Source: Ochrobactrum quorumnocens (GTDB lineage Bacteria; Pseudomonadota; Alphaproteobacteria; Rhizobiales; Rhizobiaceae). From it: 64,000 nt of DNA. Within the stretch, counting starts at the first letter, position 1. Every line of letters starts with the position of its first letter. The DNA is taken from NCBI RefSeq assembly GCF_002278035.1, contig NZ_CP022605.1:744001-808000 (forward strand). Direction: 5' to 3'. Below, piece after piece: positions 8,508 to 17,242 of this stretch. A model generated the notes under the pieces. The model did not search any database, was not told where the DNA came from, and was given only the letters and a program-made list of their open reading frames with translations. The translations under genes were made by a program, and so were the position numbers.

Positions 8508-9269
8508 ATGCAGATTATGCCAACAGGCACAGTTGCTGTCGTTACCGGAGCCAGCAGAGGCATTGGCCGCGCCATCGCTGTCGGCCTTGCAGAGTTTGGT
8601 TATGACGTTGTTGTTCTCGACCTTGGTGCGCAGAGCGCAGCTCTTGATGAAACGGCAGCCGGCATTCGTGCCGCTGGACGTAAGGCTTTCGTGCACACCC
8701 TCGACGTGACGTCCAAGACTGAGATCGAAGCGACTGTCACGGCGATCCTAGCCGAAGCGGGCAGCATCGATGTACTCGTTAACAATGCCGGTATTCTCAA
8801 GCTTTCCACGCTGGAAGATCTGAGCGAAAAGGACTGGGACGCCCATTTCGACGTCAATGCCAAGGGCGTGCTCTTGATGTGTCAGGCGGTTCTGCCGCAT
8901 ATGCGCAGCAAGAAAAGCGGTCGCATCATCAATATTGCTTCAATTGCAGGACGTCAGGGCGTTGCGATGCAGGGCCATTATGCGGCGACAAAATCGACCG
9001 TCATCACATTGACGCGTGTGCTTGCACAAGAAGTCGGCATGGATGATATCACAGTGAACGCCATCTGCCCCGGCATTATTCTCACCGAAATGGGTAAGAA
9101 CAATCTTGGCAGCGATGAGGCCATTCGCCATTGGGAAAATGTCGCCTCGCTCAAGCGTCTTGGCTACCCGGAGGACGTGGTCGGACCGGTCCGCTTCTTT
9201 GCTTCCAACCAGTCGGATTTCGTGACTGGCCAGTCGCTGAATGTCTGTGGCGGTATCTATTTCCATTGA
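8508..9269 (+). CDS. SDR-family oxidoreductase, second of the cluster
   Basis: 253 residues from the ATG at 8508 (TTTGGAG upstream). T-G-A-S-R-G-I-G lies at about residues 13-20, N-N-A-G near 92, catalytic Y-A-A-T-K with Ser in the preceding strand, and P-G-I-I-L-T-E-M after the active site. It is a FabG-like SDR distinct from the first one. Two SDRs in one cluster suggest two separate redox steps on the carbon skeleton, or two stereoisomeric substrates feeding the same kinase. Confidence 0.88.
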   Translation: MQIMPTGTVAVVTGASRGIGRAIAVGLAEFGYDVVVLDLGAQSAALDETAAGIRAAGRKAFVHTLDVTSKTEIEATVTAILAEAGSIDVLVNNAGILKLSTLEDLSEKDWDAHFDVNAKGVLLMCQAVLPHMRSKKSGRIINIASIAGRQGVAMQGHYAATKSTVITLTRVLAQEVGMDDITVNAICPGIILTEMGKNNLGSDEAIRHWENVASLKRLGYPEDVVGPVRFFASNQSDFVTGQSLNVCGGIYFH

Positions 9270-9324
9270 CGCGATTGCGGGTGCCGCCACCGTGCGGCCC
9301 GCTCACTCTCTTTTGAGGACACTC

Positions 9325-10761
9325 ATGCACGCGAACGCGTTGAAATTCCTGATCAATGGAAACTGGGTCGAGCCGATTGGCTCGAGCCGTCATAAATTGA
9401 TTAATCCGGCGACCGAAGAAATGGTCTGCGAGATTGCGATGGGCGATAAGGCCGATGTCGACCGTGCTGTTGCTGCCGCAAAGGCGGCTTTCCCGGCTTA
9501 TTCCATGACGACACCCACTGAGCGTCGGCGTTTGTTGCAGCGTCTTCTCGAACTCTACAACGAGAATTACGACGAGATCGCTGCTATGATGACCGAGGAG
9601 ATGGGTACGACGGCGACCTTCTCCCACGCGGCGCAAGCATGGGTTGGGCGTGCGCATCTTGAAACCATCATTAATGTGCTTGAGACTTATGCATTTGAAG
9701 AGCTGCGCGGCGATGTTCTTATCACGCGCGAGGCGGTGGGTGTTTGCGGTCTGATCACGCCATGGAACTGGCCGATGAACCAGTTGGTGGTTAAAGTTGT
9801 ACCTGCGCTCGCCGCAGGCTGCACTATGGTTGTCAAGCCGAGCGAATATTCGCCCCTAAGCTCTATTCGCTTTAGCGAACTGGTAAAGGAAGCTGGGTTC
9901 CCGGCGGGCGTTTATAATTACATCAATGGTGAAGGCCATATTGTGGGCGAAGCTATGTCGCGCCATCCGGATATCGACATGATGTCGATTACTGGCTCGG
10001 CTCGTGCCGGTGTGGCGGTTGCCAAGGCCTCTGCTGACACCATCAAGCGCGTGCATCAGGAACTGGGCGGCAAATCAGCGAATATTATCCTGCCTGATGC
10101 GTGTTTTGAGGAAGCTGTCATTCGCGGCGTGCATGGTTGCTACACGAATTGCGGTCAGGCTTGCAAGGCACCCACGCGCATGCTGGTGCCGCATGACAGA
10201 ATGGATGAAGCCGCACAAATTGCTGCACATACGGCCAACGCCATTCGTGTCGGACCGCCCACTGATGCGGCGTCAGAACAGGGGCCAGTAGTCAATCGTC
10301 AGCAATATGAGCAGATTCAGGCGCTTATTGAAAGCGGGATTTCGGAAGGTGCTAAGCTGGTTGCAGGTGGTCCTGGGCGCCCGCAGGGGCTTAATCGCGG
10401 CTATTATGTCCGCCCAACTGTCTTCTCCCATGTCACGCCAGAGATGACGATTGCACGTGAAGAAATTTTCGGTCCCGTCCTTTCGATCATTGGTTACACA
10501 GACGAAGACGATGCGGTTCGCATTGCCAATGATACGGTCTATGGCCTTGCAGGCTATATTCAGACGAATGACAATGGAGCGGCACGTCGGATTGCGCGCC
10601 AGCTTCGTGTTGGGATGGTCTATATCAATGAGGCCGATTGGGATGCCGCCGCACCATTTGGCGGGTTCAAGCAGTCTGGCAATGGCCGTGAACATGGCGA
10701 ATTTGGTCTTGCTGATTTTCTCGAGATAAAGGCAACCGGCGGCTTGGGAGTGGCAAATTAA
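9325..10761 (+). CDS. NAD(P)-dependent aldehyde dehydrogenase
   Basis: 478 residues from the ATG at 9325, with GAGGA upstream; the longer frame from 9241 overlaps the SDR gene. The ALDH fold is complete: T-P-W-N-W-P near residue 149, catalytic glutamate in E-L-G-G-K-S (Glu 246), nucleophile in N-C-G-Q-A-C (Cys 280), and E-I-F-G-P-V-L near 385. The usual G-Q-x-C-x-x-x-x-R active-site pattern is present. In this cluster it probably oxidises the aldehyde released by the aldolase (for example glycolaldehyde or lactaldehyde) to the acid; the substrate is inferred only from context. Confidence 0.92.
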   Translation: MHANALKFLINGNWVEPIGSSRHKLINPATEEMVCEIAMGDKADVDRAVAAAKAAFPAYSMTTPTERRRLLQRLLELYNENYDEIAAMMTEEMGTTATFSHAAQAWVGRAHLETIINVLETYAFEELRGDVLITREAVGVCGLITPWNWPMNQLVVKVVPALAAGCTMVVKPSEYSPLSSIRFSELVKEAGFPAGVYNYINGEGHIVGEAMSRHPDIDMMSITGSARAGVAVAKASADTIKRVHQELGGKSANIILPDACFEEAVIRGVHGCYTNCGQACKAPTRMLVPHDRMDEAAQIAAHTANAIRVGPPTDAASEQGPVVNRQQYEQIQALIESGISEGAKLVAGGPGRPQGLNRGYYVRPTVFSHVTPEMTIAREEIFGPVLSIIGYTDEDDAVRIANDTVYGLAGYIQTNDNGAARRIARQLRVGMVYINEADWDAAAPFGGFKQSGNGREHGEFGLADFLEIKATGGLGVAN

Positions 10762-10868
10762 AAAACTCTAACTCTTTTCCTAGTTTGGGCTTAGAATCAT
10801 TTTGAAAGACTTTATCGTTTTGGAGAAGCTCGCGAACTGCGCCATAAGGTCGACATAGAATTCAGTTT

Positions 10869-10895
10869 TTGCCAGTCAATGTTGTTGACTGGCAA
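10869..10895. other. Perfect 11-bp inverted repeat after the sugar cluster
   Basis: TTGCCAGTCAA and TTGACTGGCAA flank a 5-base loop in the 312-base gap between the aldehyde dehydrogenase and parD. No U-run follows on either strand, so it is not a classical terminator; it could be a factor-dependent terminator or a protein site. Confidence 0.5.
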
Positions 10896-11024
10896 TCTGG
10901 AAATGAGCGCCGTGCAGATGCTGCGATCACATAGAATAGCTTCTTGTGTTAGCATCACTTCGGAATCACCGATGTTGGATTTGCGCACCTAATAAACAGG
11001 CCCTTTGCATTGATCTGAATTAAT

Positions 11025-11043
11025 GGTATGAATTATTCATACC
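11025..11043. promoter_or_regulatory. Palindromic operator of the parDE module
   Basis: GGTATGAA-TTA-TTCATACC is a perfect inverted repeat ending 30 bases before the parD start, the usual place for the autoregulatory site of a ribbon-helix-helix antitoxin. Confidence 0.7.
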
Positions 11044-11073
11044 TTGCTTGATGTGATCATAAAGAAAAGTAGA

Positions 11074-11355
11074 ATGGCCAATATCGAGAAACGTACGATT
11101 AGCCTGCCTAGTGAGCAGGCAGCCTTCATCGAATCCAAAGTCAAGAATGGGGATTACGCCTCGGTTAGTGAGGTTGTTCGTGCTGGCATCCGGGCATTAA
11201 GAGAGCGGGATGAAGTGATTGAGCGCTGGTTACATAATGAAATTGCTACATCTTACGATGCGATGAAATCCGACCCTTCCCGGGCGGTGAGTGTCGATTC
11301 TGCTTTTTCTTCAGTTCGCAATCGACATGCTGAACGCATGAAAGTTCGAAAGTGA
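11074..11355 (+). CDS. parD: ParD-family type II antitoxin
   Basis: 93 residues from the ATG at 11074. The N-terminal R-T-I-S-L-P strand followed by two short helices (A-A-F-I-E-S-K-V and S-V-S-E-V-V-R-A-G-I-R-A-L) is the ribbon-helix-helix DNA-binding unit of ParD. The C-terminal part (W-L-H-N-E-I-A...) is the toxin-wrapping helix. It should neutralise the ParE encoded next and repress its own promoter through the palindrome at 11025-11043. It overlaps parE by four bases, so both genes are coupled and look intact. Confidence 0.88.
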   Translation: MANIEKRTISLPSEQAAFIESKVKNGDYASVSEVVRAGIRALRERDEVIERWLHNEIATSYDAMKSDPSRAVSVDSAFSSVRNRHAERMKVRK

Positions 11356-11660
11356 TCTGTAGGAGAGTTGTCTTGTCGCCTGAAGCGGAGGCAGATCTTT
11401 TGGCTCTTTATGACTGGATAGCCGAAAGAGCTTCGCCTCAGACTACGCTGGGATACATTGACAGGCTCGAAAATTATGTTCGCAGCTTTGACTACGCTTC
11501 TGAGCGCGGCACTTTGCGTAACGACATACGTGAAGGACTACGAACTGTTGGCTTTGAACGCAGAGTTACGATCGCCTTCAATGTCACTGAGCAAAAGGTT
11601 GTTGTGCTAGGCTTCTTTTATGGCGGCCAAAATTGGCAGGAAGCCTTATCTGAACAGTGA
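11352..11660 (+). CDS. parE: ParE/RelE-superfamily toxin
   Basis: 102 residues from a GTG that overlaps the parD stop. The pattern L-S-P-E-A-E-A-D-L-L-A-L-Y-D-W-I-A at the N-terminus, an R-x-G-T-L-R-N-D-I-R-E-G-L-R central strand and a terminal V-V-V-L-G-F-F-Y-G-G are typical of ParE, which poisons DNA gyrase; RelE relatives cleave mRNA instead. The reading frame is complete. Confidence 0.88.
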   Translation: MICRRVVLSPEAEADLLALYDWIAERASPQTTLGYIDRLENYVRSFDYASERGTLRNDIREGLRTVGFERRVTIAFNVTEQKVVVLGFFYGGQNWQEALSEQ

Positions 11661-11836
11661 AGTCATGATCATTGTTCTTGGTCGGTTATCTGGCAAGAGA
11701 GCCGGGCGTGTCTGCTGGGAATGGAGCGATACGGTTCTCGACTTGGAATCAGAAACAGCAATACGCCAACCAGGATGCCCCGCTTAGTATTGGTAAGTTG
11801 TTGAACGGTGGCTGAAGGCAGATAGCGTCCCTGTGC

Positions 11837-12546
11837 TCAGACGGTCATTTCCAATGTGTAGTCATACCATAGTGCGAACGCGTCGGCTCTCGCATGACGG
11901 AAGGATGCGTTGGTGAGTTTATAGCGACGAGGGCGGAAAATCAGATTGATCTGGTCATGCGCAGACAGGAACCTCTGCGCCTGATTTGCCGACTTGAACC
12001 ACCCCAGTATCTTCTCACGTTTTCGCGTTTGTCTGTGCGAGACTTCGATCGCATTGTTGAGCCCCTTATGAGTTCGGTGAACTGCATTCGGGGCAAGTGT
12101 ACGGATTGGCTTGATATAGCTGCGCAGTTTATCGGTCACGGCAACTCTCGGCTTGCCAAACCGTGCCATAAGACGGTGCAGAAAGCGTTTTGCTGCTTTC
12201 GCGTTTCGACGGGGTTGAACGAGAATGTCCAGTATATTCCCATGCGCATCGATCGCGCGCTAAAGCCAATGTTTTGTGCCACGGATTGTGATCACGGCTT
12301 CATCAATGTGCCACTTGTCACACGGTGCTGGCCGATCCCGGCGGACACAATTCGCAAAATGCTGCCCGAAACGGTTGACCAAAGCCTGACAGTTTCCCAA
12401 CTGACAATGACACCACGCCTGGCGAGCAGATTTTCCACATCTGCGATGCTCAGGGCAACTCGAAAATAGGCTCAAACCGCATAGGCGATAATTTCACGCG
12501 CAAAGCGAAAGCCTTTCAGGCAAGGCATATGGGAGGGAATGATCAT
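11837..12546 (-). pseudogene. Decayed IS6-family transposase
   Basis: On the minus strand, pieces of an IS6-type DDE transposase are found in order but in different frames. The N-terminus (from ATG at 12546, R-F-A-R-E-I-I-A-Y-A-V then TGA where tryptophan is expected) is followed by V-S-W-E-T-V-R-L-W, a frame change, K-W-H-I-D-E-A-V-I-T-I, a stop in place of the next Trp, and finally the C-terminal half from 12169 (V-A-V-T-D-K-L-R-S-Y, H-K-G-L-N-N). So there are at least two stops and one frameshift, and it is dead. No clear terminal repeats were found. It is divergent from the IS6 copies at 30 and 33 kb. Confidence 0.8.
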
Positions 12547-12678
12547 CCCCATCTGACAAAGCAACAAGGGCCATCAGGCAACTTGGCAAGACCTCGCCAA
12601 ACTATTCGCCCCGATTGCGCGACGATCATCGAACGCACTGAGCAGAGCTTCGTCAAGCCCGATTGCCATTACCAGTAA

Positions 12679-12873
12679 CTAGGCCTCGCCGGCCCGAGGC
12701 TGATGAGGTGGAACGCCAATAATCTGCCAAAAGCGGTGGACTGAAGTCTGACTGCGGTGTTCCTCTACAGCGGTTTGCTCTGCCGGGAATGGCGGGTTCG
12801 ATATAGCGGCTGGGAAGATCATCACGATGGCATTCACATCATAGTCATTGTCGGCAAGAAGCGCGTTTGGCAC
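12679..12873 (-). pseudogene. Possible IS5-type transposase fragment
   Basis: A 64-codon frame contains A-L-L-A-D-N-D-Y-D-V-N-A-I, which resembles the L-L-A-D-K-G-Y-D catalytic motif of IS5-group transposases. The rest does not follow the family well, and the flanks are out of frame. Weak evidence; it may be a fragment with several indels. Confidence 0.35.
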
Positions 12874-13378
12874 TTATTCGGGTAAGCTGATCAAAGTGTC
12901 GCAAGCCTTGCAATTTGTGGCTCCACCACCCGCCAGATGGAAGCTTCGCATTTCCGCCGGTTGCTCACACCGCGCCTATTGGCATATCAATAACCGACGA
13001 GAATCGATGTCCATCGAGGAGCTGCATGCTCAAATGCAGTTGATGAAGGGAGAGCATTGAGTAACCGAGCCCTTTTTGCGCCTTGGCCTTGCTGATCCTA
13101 TCGTCAAACGGAAAATGATCAGCCTTCTGGTCGAGGCCCTAGTAGACGTTTGATAGAAGAGACGGACTTTCTCCTGCCGCGACATTTGGAGTGTCATATT
13201 GCGGAGCCTCGAAACGCCCCTCTATGAAGGACGGGCGTCATCCAGATTTGAAGGTGCCGTTTGGAGCTCGAGTTGCACAGTCGTTTTTTGTTGTGCGGAA
13301 TCGAAGCAGACCTTAAGAATTCATAGGCCTCTTTTGAAGACCATTTATTCTGAATGCATTATTATTTATGGGACTAAA
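12874..13378. other. Degenerate stretch without an intact gene
   Basis: No frame with a convincing start, ribosome site or known motif. It carries one copy (13282-13315) of a 34-base sequence repeated at 33527-33560, so it is likely IS-associated debris. Confidence 0.5.
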
Positions 13379-13627
13379 ATGAGAATCTTGTTCACTACAC
13401 TCGGCGTCATCCTTGCGATAACTTCCTCAGCCATCGCTGAACGAAAGCCAACCATTCTTGATCTCGTTGAGAAAGGCTATGAAATCAAAACGTCGACGGG
13501 AAATTATGTTTTTCTGCAGAATGAAGAAAAGATTTATATGTGTTCATTTCTTCAGGTAAGTGAGTATAACGTTGTTTCGGGAGAGATTGATGCCATCAAA
13601 TTCGATTGCGCTGCGGTTATTAAATGA
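13379..13627 (+). CDS. Small exported hypothetical protein
   Basis: 82 residues from the ATG at 13379 (an open frame reaches back to 13199, but the ATG begins a good signal peptide). The first 20 residues (M-R-I-L-F then a hydrophobic core, cleavage after A-I-A) predict secretion. The mature part, about 62 residues, contains K-G-Y-E-I-K and two cysteines (Y-M-C-S-F and F-D-C-A), which could form a disulfide. Family not recognised; the layout resembles small periplasmic proteins of Rhizobiales. A second small gene follows 73 bases downstream. Confidence 0.6.
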   Translation: MRILFTTLGVILAITSSAIAERKPTILDLVEKGYEIKTSTGNYVFLQNEEKIYMCSFLQVSEYNVVSGEIDAIKFDCAAVIK

Positions 13628-13700
13628 CGGGCAAAGATATGTTTGCAATCGCAGTGCCGTTGTTTTTCAATATTCAATCAGAACGGCTGGATGAAAAAGA

Positions 13701-13898
13701 ATGAAGATTGTAGTATTCATTCTCGGAGTAGTTCAGATCCTGATTGGGCTATTGTTCATTGTTGAAGCGTCGTCAGTACAAAGAATGATACTTGGTACAT
13801 TGTCATTTGGGCTTGGATCTGTTTGTTTCGGCATAGCAGGGATCATTGGTCGGCTGGATGAAATCCGCGCAAGTTGTGACGGTTCCAAACTCCGATGA
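13701..13898 (+). CDS. Small two-helix membrane protein, hypothetical
   Basis: 65 residues from the ATG at 13701. Two hydrophobic stretches (about 3-22 and 30-50) with a short loop between them and a charged C-terminal tail (R-L-D-E-I-R). No recognised family. Probably a real inner-membrane peptide because of its regular helix pattern, but the ribosome site is weak. Confidence 0.45.
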   Translation: MKIVVFILGVVQILIGLLFIVEASSVQRMILGTLSFGLGSVCFGIAGIIGRLDEIRASCDGSKLR

Positions 13899-14189
13899 TA
13901 GGCAGGTTATCCAGATCAACATCACAGAAACCTAGTGCCCGGCCTGAACTGTTTCGAATTTGTTGCGGATGATTAACTTGAGTTACTAGCGATAATCGGT
14001 AGGTTTGTCATGCGCATGGTGGCGGTCTGACCTGTTGCTAAATTAGTGATAAGCGAATTGATGGCTTTACGTACTAGAGGCATCGTTAATACACGACTGA
14101 CACTCGTGCGCAGGCGCTTCCTCCTGATAATTGTTGCCTTCGGTATCTGAGATGCCGAAATTTACGAACGCCATTTCTGAAAGGTCTTA

Positions 14190-14801
14190 ATGATGAATAG
14201 TGCGGACGGAATTAGCGCATCGGTGTATACACGCTGGCACCAATTGGCGGTGCCTTTTGCCTTTGCGCTGAGTGCGGGAAGTTTTCTGTTCGTGATTTTC
14301 AATCGTGGTTCGTTGGGCATGGCGGGAGTAGTTGCTCTGCTGGCCCTGTTGGTACCATTGCTCATTACCTTCAAAGTCTTCCCAACCCGCAATCTGATTA
14401 AGGTCACCCCCGACGGTTTGGAGTTTTCACGCCGTGCACCAATTGCATTTTCTGACTTGACGAGTTGGGGTGATGACAATCTCCTCAAGCTGGTCCGGTC
14501 GGGTTATCCAACCCTGTTGGTGAGTCCGTTGGATTTGCCTAACCGGAAACGGCTGTTCAGCGAGTTTCGAAATGCGCTCGAAGATTGGCAGAAGAAGCAA
14601 CAGCCTGGTAAGAAACCGGTACACCGAACTTATTTTTACGGATCGACGGGTGCTCGCGTTATCGGTGCACTGATTGCAATCTTGGGGGGCGTCGCGGCCA
14701 TGATGGCGATGAATCTGCGTGAACCTTCAACTGCACTTACCATAGTCGCTACTTTGGGGGCGTTGTTTGGGTTAGCGATGTTGTTTGGTAAGCGGGTATG
14801 A
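14190..14801 (+). CDS. Hypothetical membrane protein with PH-like middle part
   Basis: 203 residues from the ATG at 14190 (a second ATG follows directly). Two N-terminal transmembrane helices (about 22-40 and 46-65) are followed by a soluble region of about 90 residues with strand-like I-K-V-T-P-D-G-L-E-F, then two more helices at the C-terminus (about 155-175 and 180-198). Two helices followed by a V-x-x-D-G-L-x-x sheet recall bacterial PH-domain membrane proteins. Function unknown. It stands alone between degenerate DNA and the amidohydrolase. Confidence 0.6.
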   Translation: MMNSADGISASVYTRWHQLAVPFAFALSAGSFLFVIFNRGSLGMAGVVALLALLVPLLITFKVFPTRNLIKVTPDGLEFSRRAPIAFSDLTSWGDDNLLKLVRSGYPTLLVSPLDLPNRKRLFSEFRNALEDWQKKQQPGKKPVHRTYFYGSTGARVIGALIAILGGVAAMMAMNLREPSTALTIVATLGALFGLAMLFGKRV

Positions 14802-14889
14802 AGCTCTCAGTGAAGTAACCCGCATTGGAACGTGTCAGCTGCGGTGAAGCCTTGTCAATGGCAATGTTGACTGGTTATCAGATATTTTT

Positions 14890-14918
14890 TTGACTTTGAT
14901 CAAAGAGAACATTATTAG
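14890..14918 (+). promoter_or_regulatory. Promoter of the M20 amidohydrolase, with overlapping palindrome
   Basis: TTGACT at 14890-14895 and TATTAG at 14913-14918 with a 17-base spacer. A perfect 12-bp palindrome CTTTGATCAAAG (14894-14905) overlaps the -35 box and could be an operator. Confidence 0.5.
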
Positions 14919-14998
14919 CCTTGGGGAATGGAAGATTATATCTGGTCAGCAGACAGGCTTAAGTTTAATCAGGATCGTCTTGATGTATAGGGTGTATA

Positions 14999-16198
14999 AT
15001 GGCTGCTCAATCCGATCCCAACCTGCTTAACGACCTTTCGTCTTTCGTACAAAAGCTCACAAACGATATTGAACCACATCTGATTGAGGTCCGCCGGGAC
15101 ATTCATGCCCATCCTGAAACCGGCTTTGATGTCGAACGGACAGCGGGCTTGGTTGCGCGGGAGCTTGAGAGCTTAGGCATTGAGCATCAGACAGGTGTTG
15201 GACGGACCGGCGTTGTAGGTCTGATTAAGGGTGGCCGTCCGGGGCCGACTTTGATTATTCGCGCCGATATGGATGCGCTGCCAATCGAAGAGCAAACCGG
15301 TCTTCCCTTTGCTAGCCTTCATCCTGGGAAAATGCACGCCTGTGGTCACGACCTTCATACAGCGATACTGATTGGCATCGGCAAGGTTTTGAAAGACATT
15401 GCTCCGCGTCTTAGCGGCAATGTTAAATTGATGTTCCAGCCCGCAGAGGAAACGCAGGAGAGCGGTGCGCGCGCCATGATTTCCGACGGCATTCTCGATG
15501 GCGTTGATTATGCTCTTGGCTTTCATAATCATCCCGACGAACCAACAGGCACATTTACGTTTGTGGAAGGTGTAGCGAACGGTTCATCTGACGAGTTTGA
15601 TATTACAGTTCATGCCGCGTCCGGTCATGCAGCGCGTCCGCATCAGGCTGTGGACCCGATCGTCGCTACAGCACAGTTGATTACCCAGTTGCAAACAATC
15701 GTATCGCGTGAAGTTGATCCGATGCTGGCAGCCGTTCTGACTATTGGTTCGATCCATGGTGGTCATACGCACAATATCATCCCGGATTCAGTATCGATCA
15801 TGGGGACTGTGCGTTGTCAGGACCGTGATGCCCGCGACATTATCGAAGCTGCCGTGCGTCGTATCTGTGGTGGGCTTGAAGCATCATTGCGCGTGCGTTG
15901 CGAGATCAATTACGTGCGCGGCGTGCCTTCGATGGTGTCCGATCCCTATTTGATCGAAACAACGGGCGCAGTTATTCGCGAGCATTATGGCGATGTGTAT
16001 TTCAAGCGTGGCGGAAGTCTGGGTTCGGAAGACTTTGCACTCGTGGGCGAACGAGTGCCATCGTTCCAGTTAGGGATTGGTGCCGCACAGGACGGCCGTG
16101 ATGACAAACTGCATAATTCCGATTATCAGCCGAACGAACGATCTATTGCCAACGGTGTTGTGGTACTTTCACTGGCAGCAGCACGTATTCTCTCGTGA
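14999..16198 (+). CDS. M20-family amidohydrolase (hippurate hydrolase/aminoacylase-like)
   Basis: 399 residues from the ATG at 14999. Metal-site motifs of the M20D family are all present: R-R-D-I-H-A-H-P-E near residue 33, A-D-M-D-A-L-P near 88, M-H-A-C-G-H-D (Cys and His ligands) near 112, A-E-E-T near 148, and S-E-D-F-A near 346. A dimerisation lid domain fills about residues 185-300. These cytoplasmic enzymes remove acyl groups from N-acyl amino acids or related amides, releasing the free amino acid. The convergent neighbour is the ABC/homocysteine methyltransferase operon; a shared role in recycling amino-acid conjugates is possible but not shown. Confidence 0.9.
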   Translation: MAAQSDPNLLNDLSSFVQKLTNDIEPHLIEVRRDIHAHPETGFDVERTAGLVARELESLGIEHQTGVGRTGVVGLIKGGRPGPTLIIRADMDALPIEEQTGLPFASLHPGKMHACGHDLHTAILIGIGKVLKDIAPRLSGNVKLMFQPAEETQESGARAMISDGILDGVDYALGFHNHPDEPTGTFTFVEGVANGSSDEFDITVHAASGHAARPHQAVDPIVATAQLITQLQTIVSREVDPMLAAVLTIGSIHGGHTHNIIPDSVSIMGTVRCQDRDARDIIEAAVRRICGGLEASLRVRCEINYVRGVPSMVSDPYLIETTGAVIREHYGDVYFKRGGSLGSEDFALVGERVPSFQLGIGAAQDGRDDKLHNSDYQPNERSIANGVVVLSLAAARILS

Positions 16199-16217
16199 AA
16201 CTGAAAGGGCTGCTAGA

Positions 16218-16261
16218 GCGCATCCCGAAAAGTGGGAAGCGGTTTTCGGAAAAAGATGCGC
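16218..16261. repeat. Short palindromic intergenic repeat
   Basis: GCGCATC at 16218-16224 and GATGCGC at 16255-16261 close a structure with an inner CGAAAA / TTTTCG pairing. Elements of this form (GCGCATCCCGAAAA...TTTTCGGAAAAAGATGCGC) are common between genes in Brucellaceae and Rhizobiaceae. It lies between convergent genes and may also end transcription. Confidence 0.65.
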
Positions 16262-16330
16262 GTTAAAGTAAAGTTTTAAAGTGTCGACCTGATTTAATCT
16301 GATCGATACTTTAAAAGCCGCCCATTTTAA

Positions 16331-17242
16331 TTATTCGCAAAGGTACTGGTTCGATAATGCGTGAATATGGATGGTGCCAATGCCGCAGCAGCCTCCAATG
16401 ATATCTGCACCGTTTTTCACCCAACGCTGTGCCCATGCACCATAGGCATCCGGATCAAGATCAGCGCGGATTTCCGTAACAGTTGCGTTCGCCTCTTCAT
16501 CACCCTGTTGGGATGGAAATGCATTGGCATAAACGCCAATCGGTATGTCCTTGTCCAGTTCATCGAAGACCTTCTTTGCCGCAAGAATGGCTGCATCCAT
16601 AACTTCAGGCATTGCGCAGTTGAAAAGCAGCGCTTCTGCTCCTAGTTCAGCCGCAAGCCGCGCACCTTCTGCGATTGTTTCGCCTGAACGAAGCTGTGGC
16701 TCAGTCATAGACTCTGGGGTAACATCATCGCGCAGCGTATAGGAAATCCACAGTGGCTTTCCTGTCGTGCGAATAGCTTCATGCGCGGCTTTGACTTCGA
16801 TCAGGCTGCTTTGGGTTTCGGCAAGCCAGAGATCAACAGACGGAGCCAGTCCATCCACCAGCACATTGAGCAATTCGCCCGCACGGGCCGGATCGAAAAG
16901 CTCAGGCTGATAGGAGCCGAAAACAGGCGGCAATGATCCGGCCACCCTGACCGGATGTTTGGCTGCATTTGCCGCTTCGCGGGCAATTGTGCCGGAGAGA
17001 GCCGCCAGTGTGTGGCCTTCCATAGTAAAGCGTTCTTCACCGATGTGAAAAGGAACAACCGCATAGCTGTTGGTGGTAATAACGTCGGCGCCTGCTGCGA
17101 TATAGCCGTCATGTACTTTACGGACATAATGCGGAGCTTCAATAAGCGCGAGCGCCGACCATTCCGGCTGACGGAACGGTGCGCCAACACGCTCCAGTTC
17201 CCGACCCATGCCACCATCGAGAATGACTGTCTTGCTGCTCAT
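16331..17242 (-). CDS. Homocysteine S-methyltransferase family protein
   Basis: 303 residues; its ATG overlaps the stop of the upstream ATPase gene by four bases. It has L-D-G-G-M-G at the N-terminus and the three zinc-binding cysteines of the family: Cys 209 in L-F-N-C-A, and Cys 285/286 in G-G-C-C-G-I-G. The length suits single-domain MmuM-type enzymes that transfer a methyl group from S-methylmethionine or another methyl donor to homocysteine to make methionine; the B12 and folate domains of MetH are absent. Coupling to a peptide-type importer suggests that the imported compound is the methyl donor or yields one. Confidence 0.88.
   Translation of the reverse strand: MSSKTVILDGGMGRELERVGAPFRQPEWSALALIEAPHYVRKVHDGYIAAGADVITTNSYAVVPFHIGEERFTMEGHTLAALSGTIAREAANAAKHPVRVAGSLPPVFGSYQPELFDPARAGELLNVLVDGLAPSVDLWLAETQSSLIEVKAAHEAIRTTGKPLWISYTLRDDVTPESMTEPQLRSGETIAEGARLAAELGAEALLFNCAMPEVMDAAILAAKKVFDELDKDIPIGVYANAFPSQQGDEEANATVTEIRADLDPDAYGAWAQRWVKNGADIIGGCCGIGTIHIHALSNQYLCE

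Noticed and set aside
10869..10895. Terminator for the sugar cluster
   Set aside because: The stem is perfect but no U-run follows on either strand and it lies 107 bases after the stop, so it is kept only as an inverted repeat.
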